DNA of 64,000 nucleotides from positions 1-64,000 of the forward strand of contig NZ_BMTS01000004.1 in the NCBI RefSeq assembly GCF_014649795.1. The letters run 5' to 3'. This DNA comes from Streptomyces melanogenes (GTDB lineage Bacteria; Actinomycetota; Actinomycetes; Streptomycetales; Streptomycetaceae). The notes under the pieces were generated by a model, which was given only the letters and a program-made list of their open reading frames with translations, was not told the origin of the DNA and made no database searches. How positions within the stretch are numbered: position 1 is the stretch's first letter; the number at the start of each line of letters is the position of its first letter. A program made the position numbers and the translations under genes. Shown here piece by piece: positions 25,964 through 34,059 of the stretch.

Positions 25964-25977
25964 ACCGATCATTCGGT
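25964..25977. promoter_or_regulatory. Operator-like palindrome upstream of paaK
   Basis: ACCGATCATTCGGT has perfect 5-bp arms (ACCGA/TCGGT) around TCAT. Such ACCG-CGGT half sites resemble those bound by TetR-family repressors, including PaaR-type regulators of phenylacetate genes. Confidence 0.6.
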
Positions 25978-26163
25978 AGATCTGCTCGGGTTCAGTAATC
26001 CAGCCACCCAACCGCACCGTCAAGGCCTGTGGACAACGCTCTTCACCGAGCCGTCCGCGTTCCCGTCCGCGCCGCCGACCGCGTAGCCCTCCCCTCCCGC
26101 CGCCGTTCGCGCTGTCGGCGAAATCCCTTGGCCCGCTCACCACGGCCTGTGAGGATCACCGGC

Positions 26164-26979
26164 ATGCCGAAGTTCACCGAGTACGACGGGACCGCACTCG
26201 TCCACCGCCCGACGGGGGCGTCGAAGCCACCGGCCATGGCCGATCCGTACGACGGCGACTTCGCCCGTATGGTCGCCGCCTTCCTCGCACCCGGCGTCCA
26301 CAACGTACGGACCGCCTCCGGCAACCGGCTCGCCTACCGCACCTGGGGCGACGCCTCAGCACCGCCCGTCGTGCTCGCGCACGGGCGCGGCGGCTCCGGC
26401 GCGCACTGGACGGAGGTGGCCGAGCGGCTCGCCGCGACGCGTCGGGTGTACGCGGTCGACCTGCGCGGCCACGGCCTCAGCGACTGGCCCGGCCGCTACT
26501 CGTTCGAGGGCTTCCGCGACGACCTGCGCGGCTTGATCGACGCGCTCGGCCTGGCCGGTGCCGACCTGGTCGGCCACTCCATGGGCGGCGGGGCCGCGCT
26601 GCTGCTCGCCCAGGACGCGCCCGAGCTGATCGGGCGGCTGGTCCTGGAGGAGGCGCCCACGTTCGTACCGATGGATCCGGCGCGCGGATTCATGGCGCGG
26701 CCCGACGAGGAGCTCGCCTTCGACTGGCCGGTGGTCGCCGACACCAACGCCCAGCTCAACGCGCCCGACCCGGCCTGGCGCGAGCGGCTCGCCGGGCTCG
26801 CCGTGCCGACCCTGCTGGTCGCGGGCGGCGCGGCGAGCGAGATCATGGACCAGGCGGGCATCGCCGAGATGGCCGCCCGCATCCCCGGCTCCCGTCTCGT
26901 CACCATCGACGCAGGCCACTCGGTCCACACGGTCCGGCCGGACGAATTTGTGGCGGCCCTGATGGAGTTCGGGTTCTGA
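26164..26979 (+). CDS. Alpha/beta hydrolase
   Basis: The 271-residue protein starts at ATG 26164 (GAGGA upstream). It shows the classic fold: oxyanion segment LAHGRGGSGAHW, strand VYAVDLRGHGLSDWPG, nucleophile elbow GHSMGGG (catalytic Ser), a late Asp region (TLLVAGGAAS) and a terminal His in IDAGHSVHTVRP. It is similar in size to esterases and ring-cleavage C-C hydrolases. Its stop codon lies two bases from that of the converging acyl-CoA ligase, so it belongs physically to the lipid block. The substrate is unknown. Confidence 0.88.
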   Translation: MPKFTEYDGTALVHRPTGASKPPAMADPYDGDFARMVAAFLAPGVHNVRTASGNRLAYRTWGDASAPPVVLAHGRGGSGAHWTEVAERLAATRRVYAVDLRGHGLSDWPGRYSFEGFRDDLRGLIDALGLAGADLVGHSMGGGAALLLAQDAPELIGRLVLEEAPTFVPMDPARGFMARPDEELAFDWPVVADTNAQLNAPDPAWRERLAGLAVPTLLVAGGAASEIMDQAGIAEMAARIPGSRLVTIDAGHSVHTVRPDEFVAALMEFGF

Positions 26980-26981
26980 GG

Positions 26982-28610
26982 TCACCCGGCGGGGGAGTCG
27001 GCCCCCGCCGCCACCGCCCGCGCCCACCGGTAGTCCGCCTTGCCGCTCGGTGAGCGCTGGATGCTCGGGGCGATCACCAGCTGGCGCGGCACCTTGTACC
27101 CCGCGAGCCGGGTGCGGCAGTGGCTCTGGATGTCGTCGAGGGTCGGCTCCTCGGCACCCTCGCGCAGCTGCACCACGGCCGCCACGTGGTTGCCCCAAGT
27201 GGTGTCCGGCACCCCGGCGACCAGCGCGTCGTACACGTCCGGGTGCGACTTGAGCGCCTGCTCTACCTCCTCCGGATACACCTTCTCGCCCCCGGTGTTG
27301 ATGCACTGCGAGCCCCGCCCCAGGACCGTGACGATGCCGTCCTCGTCGACCGTGGCCATGTCACCGAGCAGCACCCAGCGCTCGTCGCCCCGCTGGAAGA
27401 ACGTCTCGGCGGTCTTCGCCGGGTCGTTGTAGTAGCCGAGCGGCACATGGCCGCGCTGCGCGATCCGGCCGGGCTCACCGGGCTTCACCGGCTCGTGCGT
27501 GGCCGGGTCGACCACCGCCGTACGGGAGTTGACACGCAGCCGGAAGCCCTTGTCGGGGCCGGAGTCGTCGGTGGCGGTGCCGTTGAAGCCGGACTCGGAC
27601 GAGCCGAAGTTGTTGAGCAGCAGCGCGGTCGGCACCAGCGCGCTGAACTGGGCGCGGACCGTCTCGGACATGATCGCGCCGGAGGACGAGACGCTGAACA
27701 TCGACGAGCAGTCGGTGCCCTTCATCGGGCCGCTCAGCGCGTCGATGAGCGGGCGCAGCATCGCGTCGCCGACGAGCGACATGCTGGTGACCTTCTCCTT
27801 CTCCACCGTCCGCAGGACCTCCTCGGGCGCGAACTTGCGGTGGATGACGACGCGCTGGCCGAAGTTGAAGCCGATGAACGCGGTGAGCGTGGAGGTGCCG
27901 TGCATCAGCGGGGGAGTGGGGAAGAAGGTGATGCCCTCGCCGCCCGCCGCGACCCGCTCGGCCAGCTCCTCGGGGCGAGCGACCGGCTCGCCCGTGGGTG
28001 CGCCGCCGCCGAGCCCGGAGAAGAACAGGTCCTCCTGGCGCCACATCACGCCCTTGGGCATGCCGGTGGTGCCGCCGGTGTAGATGATGAAGAGGTCGTC
28101 GGGCGAGCGGGGTGCGAACCCCCGCCCCTCGGACCCGGCCGCCTCGGCCTCGGCGAACGGCACCGCGTCCAGTGCGGGCGCGCCCTCGGGCGGTTCCCCG
28201 ACCCGTACGAGGTGGCGCAGCTTCTCGGTGTGCGGCAGCGCGCCCGCCACGCGCTCGGTGAACTCCGCGTCGAAGACCAGCGCCGCCAGATCGGCGTCCC
28301 GGTAGAGGTAGACCAACTCGTCTTCCACATAGCGGTAGTTGACGTTGACCGGGACGATCCGCGCCTTGAGGCAGCCGAGCACGGTCTGGAGGTATTCGAC
28401 GCCGTTGTACAGATGCAGGCCCAGGTGCTCGCCCGGCCCGATGCCGTTGTTGATGAGGTGGTGTGCGATCCGGTTGGCGGCTGCGTCGAGATGCGCGTAC
28501 GTCAGTCGGCGCTCCGCCCCCGTGCCCGGGTGGTCGAGGTAGACCAGTGCCTCGCGGTCGGGGACCACGTCGACGACCGACTCGAACAGGTCGGCAAGGT
28601 TGTACTCCAC
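26982..28610 (-). CDS. Acyl-CoA synthetase, FadD19/steroid-CoA ligase-like
   Basis: The start is GTG 28610 because AGGAGGAGC lies immediately upstream and the product then begins EYNLADLFESVVDVVPDREALVYL, the usual opening of this clade. Upstream ATGs lack such a site. The 542 residues include the P-loop IIYTGGTTGMPKGVMW, LNNFGSSESGFNG, GDMATVDEDGIVTVLGRGSQCINTGGEKVYPEEVE and SPSGKADYRWAR. The unusual GRGSQCINTGGEKV variant is typical of FadD19-like ligases, which in mycobacteria activate steroid side chains. It diverges from the crotonase gene, whose upstream palindrome could control both. Confidence 0.9.
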   Translation of the reverse strand: MEYNLADLFESVVDVVPDREALVYLDHPGTGAERRLTYAHLDAAANRIAHHLINNGIGPGEHLGLHLYNGVEYLQTVLGCLKARIVPVNVNYRYVEDELVYLYRDADLAALVFDAEFTERVAGALPHTEKLRHLVRVGEPPEGAPALDAVPFAEAEAAGSEGRGFAPRSPDDLFIIYTGGTTGMPKGVMWRQEDLFFSGLGGGAPTGEPVARPEELAERVAAGGEGITFFPTPPLMHGTSTLTAFIGFNFGQRVVIHRKFAPEEVLRTVEKEKVTSMSLVGDAMLRPLIDALSGPMKGTDCSSMFSVSSSGAIMSETVRAQFSALVPTALLLNNFGSSESGFNGTATDDSGPDKGFRLRVNSRTAVVDPATHEPVKPGEPGRIAQRGHVPLGYYNDPAKTAETFFQRGDERWVLLGDMATVDEDGIVTVLGRGSQCINTGGEKVYPEEVEQALKSHPDVYDALVAGVPDTTWGNHVAAVVQLREGAEEPTLDDIQSHCRTRLAGYKVPRQLVIAPSIQRSPSGKADYRWARAVAAGADSPAG

Positions 28611-28694
28611 CGCTCCTCCTGACCCCGGCGCCATCCGTGTGGCCGTCATCAGAGCAGAGCCGACCACAACTGTGAAGGGGCCCCGGCGAAAGAA

Positions 28695-28711
28695 TCTGAC
28701 TGACTGTCAGA
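28695..28711. promoter_or_regulatory. Operator-like palindrome, copy 2
   Basis: TCTGACTGACTGTCAGA is palindromic at 7 of 8 paired positions, with AAAGAA before and AAA after, exactly as at 19204-19220. It lies between the divergent acyl-CoA ligase and crotonase genes. Confidence 0.75.
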
Positions 28712-28775
28712 AAACTATTGAACTGCGCCCCCGGCTCCTGCAACCTGTTCCAGTCCGACGACGGGAGGCATGGGC

Positions 28776-29576
28776 ATGGGTGGCACCGAACACCTCACCG
28801 TGCGGCGCGAGGGCGCCACACTCGTACTGACGCTCAACCGGCCGGAGACCAGGAACGCGCTCTCGCTGTCGATGCTGGTCGGCCTCTACGACGGCTGGCT
28901 GGAGGCCGACGCCGACGACGCGGTCCGCTCAGTCGTCCTCACCGGCGCCGGCGGTGCGTTCTGCGCGGGCATGGACCTCAAGGCCCTGGCGGGCAAGGGG
29001 ATGGAGGGCGAGCGGTACCGGGACCGCCTCAAGGCCGACCCGGATCTGCACTGGAAGGCGATGCTGCGCCACCACCGCCCCCGCAAACCCGTGATCGCGG
29101 CCGTCGAGGGCCCCTGTGTGGCGGGCGGCACCGAGATCCTCCAGGGCACCGACATCCGGGTGGCGGGCGAGAGCGCCACCTTCGGGCTCTTCGAGGTCCG
29201 GCGCGGGCTCTTCCCGATCGGCGGCTCGACCGTCCGGCTCCAGCGCCAGGTCCCGCGCACCCACGCCCTGGAGATGTTGCTCACCGGGCGGGCCTACAGC
29301 GCGGCCGAGGCGCGGGACATCGGGCTCGTCGGGCGGGTCGTGCCCGACGGCACCGCGCTGGAGCAGGCGCTCGCCCTCGCCGAGCAGATCAACGCCTGCG
29401 GTCCGCTCGCCGTCGAGGCGGTCAAGGCCTCGGTGTACGAGACCGCCGAGATGACCGAGACCGAGGGGCTCGCCGCCGAGCTGAAGCGCGGCTGGCCGGT
29501 CTTCGACACCACCGACGCCAAGGAAGGCGCCCGCGCCTTCGCCGAGAAGCGCCCGCCCGTCTACCGGCGCGCTTGA
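28776..29576 (+). CDS. Enoyl-CoA hydratase/isomerase (crotonase), EchA19-like
   Basis: GGGAGG lies 7 bases before ATG 28776 and only 1 base before ATG 28770, so 28776 is preferred (266 residues). Crotonase landmarks are LTLNRPETRNALSLSM, the oxyanion-hole segments GAGGAFCAGMDLKAL and EGPCVAGGTEILQGTDIRVA, and a Glu-containing helix near ATFGLFEVRRGLFPIGGST. It hydrates or isomerises enoyl-CoA in beta-oxidation. It heads a plus-strand run with the DUF35 protein and two thiolases. An operator-like palindrome lies 65 bases upstream. Confidence 0.92.
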   Translation: MGGTEHLTVRREGATLVLTLNRPETRNALSLSMLVGLYDGWLEADADDAVRSVVLTGAGGAFCAGMDLKALAGKGMEGERYRDRLKADPDLHWKAMLRHHRPRKPVIAAVEGPCVAGGTEILQGTDIRVAGESATFGLFEVRRGLFPIGGSTVRLQRQVPRTHALEMLLTGRAYSAAEARDIGLVGRVVPDGTALEQALALAEQINACGPLAVEAVKASVYETAEMTETEGLAAELKRGWPVFDTTDAKEGARAFAEKRPPVYRRA

Positions 29577-29619
29577 CGCTCCGCTGGAAGTGCGGTGATT
29601 CGACTGCGGGCCGTCGGTG

Positions 29620-29661
29620 GCTGGTCGCGCAGTTCCCCGCGCCCCTGGAGGGGCGCGGCCC
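29620..29661. repeat. Common Streptomyces intergenic repeat with hairpin
   Basis: The stretch GTCGCGCAGTTCCCCGCG plus the following palindrome matches a short sequence I know as widely repeated between Streptomyces genes. CCGCGCCCCT (29637-29646) pairs perfectly with AGGGGCGCGG (29649-29658). It lies between the crotonase and DUF35 genes and could attenuate the operon. Confidence 0.65.
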
Positions 29662-29699
29662 CGGAGCTCCAAGTCGACGCACTCGAGAAGGAATTACCG

Positions 29700-30644
29700 A
29701 TGCCCGAAGTCCTCAGCGCCCCCCTGGTGGTCGAGTTCCCGTTCACCCGCTCGCTCGGCCCGGTCCAGAGCGCTTTCCTCACCGGGCTGCGCGAGCGGAC
29801 CGTCCTCGGTGTGCGGACCTCCGACGGCCGGACGCTCGTGCCGCCCGTCGAGTACGACCCCGCCACCGCCGAGGAGCTCCGCGACCTCGTCGAGGTCGCC
29901 GCCACCGGCACCGTCACCACCTGGGCCTGGAACCCGTCCCCGCGCCGGGGGCAGCCGCTGGAACGCCCCTTCGCCTGGGTCCTGGTGCGGCTCGACGGCG
30001 CCGACACCGCACTGCTGCACGCCCTGGACGCGCCGGGCCCCGACGCCGTGCGGACCGGGATGCGGGTGCGCGTGCGGTGGGCGCCGGAACGCGCCGGCGC
30101 GATCACCGACATCGCGTGCTTCGAACCGTACGAGAGCGAGTCAGCGGGCGAACCCTCCCCGCACACGGGCGAGTTCAACGCCCCCGTCACCGGGATCGTC
30201 GCCCCGGCCCGGCTCGACTACACCTACAGCCCGGGCCGCGCCCAGGCCGGATACATCGAGGCCCTGGCCGACCACCGGACCGTCGGCGAGCGCTGCCCGG
30301 TGTGCCGCAAGGTGTACGTGCCGCCGCGCGGGGCCTGCCCCACCTGCGGGGTCGCCACCGACGAGCGGGTGGAGGTGGGTCCGGCCGGGACCGTCACCAC
30401 GTACTGCATCGTCAACATCAAGGCGAAGAACCTCGACATCGAAGTGCCCTACGTCTACGCGCACATCGCCCTCGACGGCGCCGACCTCGCCCTGCACGGC
30501 CGGATCGGCGGCATCCCCTACGACCAGGTGCGGATGGGGCTGCGGGTCGAGCCGGTGTGGACCGAAGGCGGGCGTCACCCCGACCACTACCGGCCCACCG
30601 GCGAGCCCGACGCCGACTACGACACGTACAAGGAGCTGATCTGA
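29700..30644 (+). CDS. DUF35/OB-fold protein with Zn ribbon, Rv3521-like
   Basis: ATG 29700 follows GAGAAGGA; the product has 314 residues. It carries two OB-fold halves: an N-terminal one around GTVTTWAWNPSP, and a C-terminal one (GTVTTYCIVNIKAKNLDIEVPYVYAHI) preceded by a rubredoxin-like Zn ribbon, CPVC(199-202)...CPTC(216-219). Double-domain DUF35 proteins pair with non-catalytic or SCP2-type thiolases, giving the acyl-CoA binding subunit of steroid side-chain enzymes such as ChsH1-ChsH2 and Ltp2. It is directly followed by a thiolase gene with a one-base stop/start overlap, as expected for a complex. Confidence 0.87.
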   Translation: MPEVLSAPLVVEFPFTRSLGPVQSAFLTGLRERTVLGVRTSDGRTLVPPVEYDPATAEELRDLVEVAATGTVTTWAWNPSPRRGQPLERPFAWVLVRLDGADTALLHALDAPGPDAVRTGMRVRVRWAPERAGAITDIACFEPYESESAGEPSPHTGEFNAPVTGIVAPARLDYTYSPGRAQAGYIEALADHRTVGERCPVCRKVYVPPRGACPTCGVATDERVEVGPAGTVTTYCIVNIKAKNLDIEVPYVYAHIALDGADLALHGRIGGIPYDQVRMGLRVEPVWTEGGRHPDHYRPTGEPDADYDTYKELI

Positions 30645-31699
30645 TGCGCCCCGCACGGGATGTGGCCGTCGTCGCCTTCGCGCAGACCGACCACCGGCGC
30701 CGCACGGACGAGCTCTCCGAGGTCGAGATGCTGATGCCGGTGCTGCACGAGGTACTGGACCGGACCGGGCTGAAGACCAGCGACATCGGCTTCACCTGCT
30801 CGGGCTCCTCCGACTACCTCGCGGGCCGCGCCTTCTCCTTCACCATGGCCCTCGACGGTGTGGGCGCCTGGCCGCCGATCGCCGAGTCGCACGTCGAGAT
30901 GGACGGCGCCTGGGCGCTCTACGAGGCCTGGGTGAAGATCCTCACAGGCGAGGCCGACACCGCGCTCGTCTACTCGTACGGCAAGTCCTCGCCCGGCGAG
31001 GTCCGTGACGTACTGACGCGCCAGCTCGACCCGTACTACCTGGCGCCCCTGTGGCCCGACTCCGTCGCGCTGGCCGCGCTCCAGGCGCAGGCCCTGATCG
31101 ACGCGGGCGACACCGACGAGCCCGCGCTCGCCGCGATCGCGGCGAGCAGCCGGGACTCCGCCACCGCCAACCCCCATGCCCAGGTGCGCGGTTCACGGCC
31201 GCAGGGCGACTACCTCGTACGCCCGCTGCGCACCGGCGACTGCCCGCCGGTCGGGGACGGGGCCGCCGCCGTGATCCTCGCCGCCGGGGACACCGTGCGC
31301 GGGCTGTGCGAGCGGCCCGCCTGGATCCGGGGCATGGACCACCGCATCGAGGCGCACGGCCTGGGCGTGCGCGACCTCACCGACTCACCGTCGGCCCGGC
31401 TCGCCGCCGAGCGCGCGGGCGCCTTCGAGCGGCCCGTCGACACCGCCGAACTGCACGCCCCCTTCAGCTCGCAGGAAGTGGTGCTGCGCAAGGCGCTGCG
31501 GCTGGACGATTCGGTACGGGTCAACCCGTCCGGGGGAGCGCTGGCCGCCAACCCCGTGATGGCCGCAGGGCTCATCCGCATCGGTGAGGCGGCCGCCGCC
31601 ATCCACCGGGGCGAGTCCGACCGGGTGCTGGCCCACGCCACCTCGGGGCCGTGCCTCCAGCAGAACCTCGTCGCCGTCCTGGAGGGGGAGCCGTCGTGA
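30644..31699 (+). CDS. Thiolase-like lipid-transfer protein, Ltp4-like
   Basis: ATG 30644 shares its A with the previous TGA and has AAGGAG nearby; 351 residues. SCP2-thiolase family features include DVAVVAFAQTDHRRR, FTCSGSSDYLAGRAFSF (the region of the nucleophile in true thiolases), VGDGAAAVILA, a His-containing HAPFSSQEV segment and VNPSGGALAANPVMAAG. Such proteins condense or cleave acyl-CoA carbon-carbon bonds, often as a heteromer with DUF35 partners. The stop overlaps the next start as GTGA, so all three genes are translationally coupled. Confidence 0.88.
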   Translation: MRPARDVAVVAFAQTDHRRRTDELSEVEMLMPVLHEVLDRTGLKTSDIGFTCSGSSDYLAGRAFSFTMALDGVGAWPPIAESHVEMDGAWALYEAWVKILTGEADTALVYSYGKSSPGEVRDVLTRQLDPYYLAPLWPDSVALAALQAQALIDAGDTDEPALAAIAASSRDSATANPHAQVRGSRPQGDYLVRPLRTGDCPPVGDGAAAVILAAGDTVRGLCERPAWIRGMDHRIEAHGLGVRDLTDSPSARLAAERAGAFERPVDTAELHAPFSSQEVVLRKALRLDDSVRVNPSGGALAANPVMAAGLIRIGEAAAAIHRGESDRVLAHATSGPCLQQNLVAVLEGEPS

Positions 31700-32862
31700 G
31701 CAAGGAACCCGTGGCCGTCGTCGGGATCGGCCAGACCAAGCACGTCGCCGCCCGACACGACGTGTCGATCGCCGGACTGGTCCGCGAGGCCGCCCAACGC
31801 GCCCTGGATGACGCCACGTTGACATGGGCGGACATCGACGCGGTCGTCATCGGCAAAGCCCCCGACTTCTTCGAGGGGCTGATGATGCCGGAGCTGTACC
31901 TCGCCGATGCCCTCGGCGCGGTCGGCAAGCCCATGCTGCGCGTGCACACGGCGGGCTCGGTCGGCGGCTCGACCGCGCTGGTCGCCGCCAACCTGGTGGC
32001 CGCCCGGGTCCACGGCACGGTCCTGACCCTGGCCTTCGAGAAGCAGTCCGAGTCCAACGCCATGTGGGGACTGTCGCTGCCCATCCCCTTCCAGCAGCCG
32101 CTGCTCGCCGGGGCGGGCGGCTTCTTCGCGCCGCACGTGCGCGCGTACATGCGGCGCACCGGCGCCCCCGACACGGTGGGCTCGCTCGTCGCCTACAAGG
32201 ACCGGCGCAACGCGCTCCTCAACCCGTACGCGCATCTGCACGAGCGGGACATCACCCTGGAGAAGGTGCAGGCGTCCCCGATGCTCTGGGACCCGATCCG
32301 CTACTCGGAGACGTGCCCGTCCTCCGATGGAGCGTGCGCGATGGTCCTCACCGACCGGGCGGGCGCGGCCCGTTCGCCGCATCCGCCCGCCTGGGTGCAC
32401 GGCGGCGCGATGCGCAGCGAGCCCACGCTCTTCGCGGGCAAGGACTTCGTCTCGCCCCGCGCGGGCAAGGACTGCGCCGCCGACGTCTACCGGCAGGCCG
32501 GGATCGCCGACCCGCGCCGCGAGATCGACGCCGTCGAGATGTACGTGCCGTTCTCCTGGTACGAGCCCATGTGGCTGGAGAACCTGGGGTTCGCGGCGGA
32601 GGGCGAGGGCTGGAAGCTCACCGAGTCGGGCGTCACCGAGCTCGACGGGGACCTCCCGGTGAACCCGTCGGGCGGGGTGCTCTCCACCAACCCCATCGGC
32701 GCCTCCGGCATGATCCGCTTCGCCGAGGCGGCCCTCCAGGTGCGGGGCCGGGCCGGCGAGCACCAGGTGGAGGGGGCCCGCAGGGCGCTCGGGCACGCCT
32801 ACGGCGGCGGCTCGCAGTTCTTCTCCATGTGGCTGGTCGGGTCCGAGCCGCCGAGCCGCTAG
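31696..32862 (+). CDS. Thiolase-like lipid-transfer protein, Ltp3-like
   Basis: GTG 31696 overlaps the previous stop and has GGAGGGGGAG upstream; 388 residues. Recognisable segments are VAVVGIGQTKHVAARHDVSIAGLVREAA, HTAGSVGGSTALVAANLVAA, DGACAMVLTD, EMYVPFSWYEPMWLENLG and VNPSGGVLSTNPIGASGMIRFAEA, closing with AYGGGSQFFSMWLV. It is the second SCP2-type thiolase in the run, a tandem seen also in mycobacterial steroid clusters, where the pair probably acts as a heteromer. The two paralogues are clearly diverged. Confidence 0.9.
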   Translation: MSKEPVAVVGIGQTKHVAARHDVSIAGLVREAAQRALDDATLTWADIDAVVIGKAPDFFEGLMMPELYLADALGAVGKPMLRVHTAGSVGGSTALVAANLVAARVHGTVLTLAFEKQSESNAMWGLSLPIPFQQPLLAGAGGFFAPHVRAYMRRTGAPDTVGSLVAYKDRRNALLNPYAHLHERDITLEKVQASPMLWDPIRYSETCPSSDGACAMVLTDRAGAARSPHPPAWVHGGAMRSEPTLFAGKDFVSPRAGKDCAADVYRQAGIADPRREIDAVEMYVPFSWYEPMWLENLGFAAEGEGWKLTESGVTELDGDLPVNPSGGVLSTNPIGASGMIRFAEAALQVRGRAGEHQVEGARRALGHAYGGGSQFFSMWLVGSEPPSR

Positions 32863-33034
32863 GGCCTGTCCGGCGGATCCGGCCGGCCTCGCAGGGGGCA
32901 CGGGCGGCCGGTCGCCGGGGCCGTACGGGCCCTCGCCGGGGGCGGGTCGCGGTACTCCTTCCGTGGCCTGTCCGGGACCGGACGCGATCGCTAGTCTGGC
33001 CCCCGGACGACAGGGAACCGGGAGGAGCAGGGAC

Positions 33035-33274
33035 GTGGCCGAGAGCACCACCCAGCAGACCCTTGTGGGCTGGGACAAGCCGGATCTCGATCTCAGCAAG
33101 GCCGACTGGAGGTCGAGCAGCCAAGGAACGGGAGACGTCCAGATCGCGTTCGTCGAGGGGTTCATCGCGATGCGCAACGGAGGCCGCCCGGGCAGCCCCT
33201 CGCTGATCTTCAGCCCGGCAGAGTGGCGCGCCTTCGTGCTGAACGCGCGCGACGGGGAGTTCGACCTCACCTGA
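33035..33274 (+). CDS. DUF397 protein
   Basis: A small 79-residue protein starting at GTG 33035 with GGAGGAG upstream. The core ADWRSSSQGTGDVQIAFVEGFIAMRNGGRPGSPSLIFSPAEWRAFV is the DUF397 signature, abundant in Streptomyces. Members usually sit beside an XRE regulator of the abaA/whiJ type. Here no such partner is adjacent, so it is an orphan copy. A strong hairpin follows, indicating a single-gene transcript. Confidence 0.92.
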   Translation: MAESTTQQTLVGWDKPDLDLSKADWRSSSQGTGDVQIAFVEGFIAMRNGGRPGSPSLIFSPAEWRAFVLNARDGEFDLT

Positions 33275-33322
33275 GGGACCGGCCGGACGGAGTCGCCCCG
33301 GCCGACCGCGAGCGTCCGCGCA

Positions 33323-33348
33323 CCCGCCCGGCCCACCGGCCGGGCGGG
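33323..33348. terminator. Terminator hairpin after DUF397 gene
   Basis: CCCGCCCGGCC and GGCCGGGCGGG form a perfect 11-bp stem around CACC, 49 bases downstream of the stop. Confidence 0.75.
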
Positions 33349-33430
33349 GCCCGAGCGCGGAGCACCCGCGCCCCGGGCTCCCGGACACCGTCCCGGTCTA
33401 ACGCTTGCCGCCGTGGCTACCATTAGCCGC

Positions 33431-34054
33431 ATGGCCGACCACTCCCTCGTACTCGCTCTCGCCCTCACCGTCCGGCACGACGGCCAGGGCGGGGTCGCCG
33501 ACGACCTGGGCGGACCGGAGGGGCTGACCGCGTGGGTGCGCGAGCACGCGGCGGCACTGGAGTCGGATGCGGGCGTGGATGGCTTCGCGGCCGACGCCTT
33601 CACCGCCGACGAGGAGGCCCTCGCGGCGGTGCGCGCCCTGCGGGCCGCCGTGCGCGCCCTCTTCGCCCGCGCGGTACGACCCGACCCGCCGAGCCCCGCC
33701 GACGCCCAGCGGCTGCTCCCCGTCGGGATGGCCCTGGAGGTGCTGAACTCGGCCGCGGCAGCCGTCCCCACCGTGCCCCACCTGGAATGGTCCGAGGGCC
33801 GCGACCCGTACGCCGTCCACCGCGGCACCGGCGCCCCCGACGCCGTCACCGCGCTCTGCGCCGCGCTCGCCCGCGCCGCCGTCGGCTTCCTGGCCGGGCC
33901 CGACCGGGAGAAGCTGCGGGCCTGCCACGCGCCCCGGTGCGTGCGGTACTTCCTCAAGGAGCACCCGCGCCAGGAGTGGTGCAGGCCCTCCTGCGGCAAC
34001 CGCGCCCGGGTCGCCCGCCACCAGCGGCGCCACCAGCTCCACGACGGGTCCTAG
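33431..34054 (+). CDS. CGNR zinc-finger protein
   Basis: The 207-residue protein has the N-terminal ABATE-like region and a C-terminal treble-clef finger: CHAPRCVRYFLKEHPRQEWCRPSCGNRARVARHQRRH, with paired cysteines and the CGNR motif. Such proteins are presumed DNA-binding stress regulators. The start is uncertain: ATG 33431 is used, with no strong Shine-Dalgarno; a GTG 18 bases earlier is in frame. It converges with the terpene synthase gene, five bases apart. Confidence 0.87.
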   Translation: MADHSLVLALALTVRHDGQGGVADDLGGPEGLTAWVREHAAALESDAGVDGFAADAFTADEEALAAVRALRAAVRALFARAVRPDPPSPADAQRLLPVGMALEVLNSAAAAVPTVPHLEWSEGRDPYAVHRGTGAPDAVTALCAALARAAVGFLAGPDREKLRACHAPRCVRYFLKEHPRQEWCRPSCGNRARVARHQRRHQLHDGS

Positions 34055-34059
34055 CCGCG

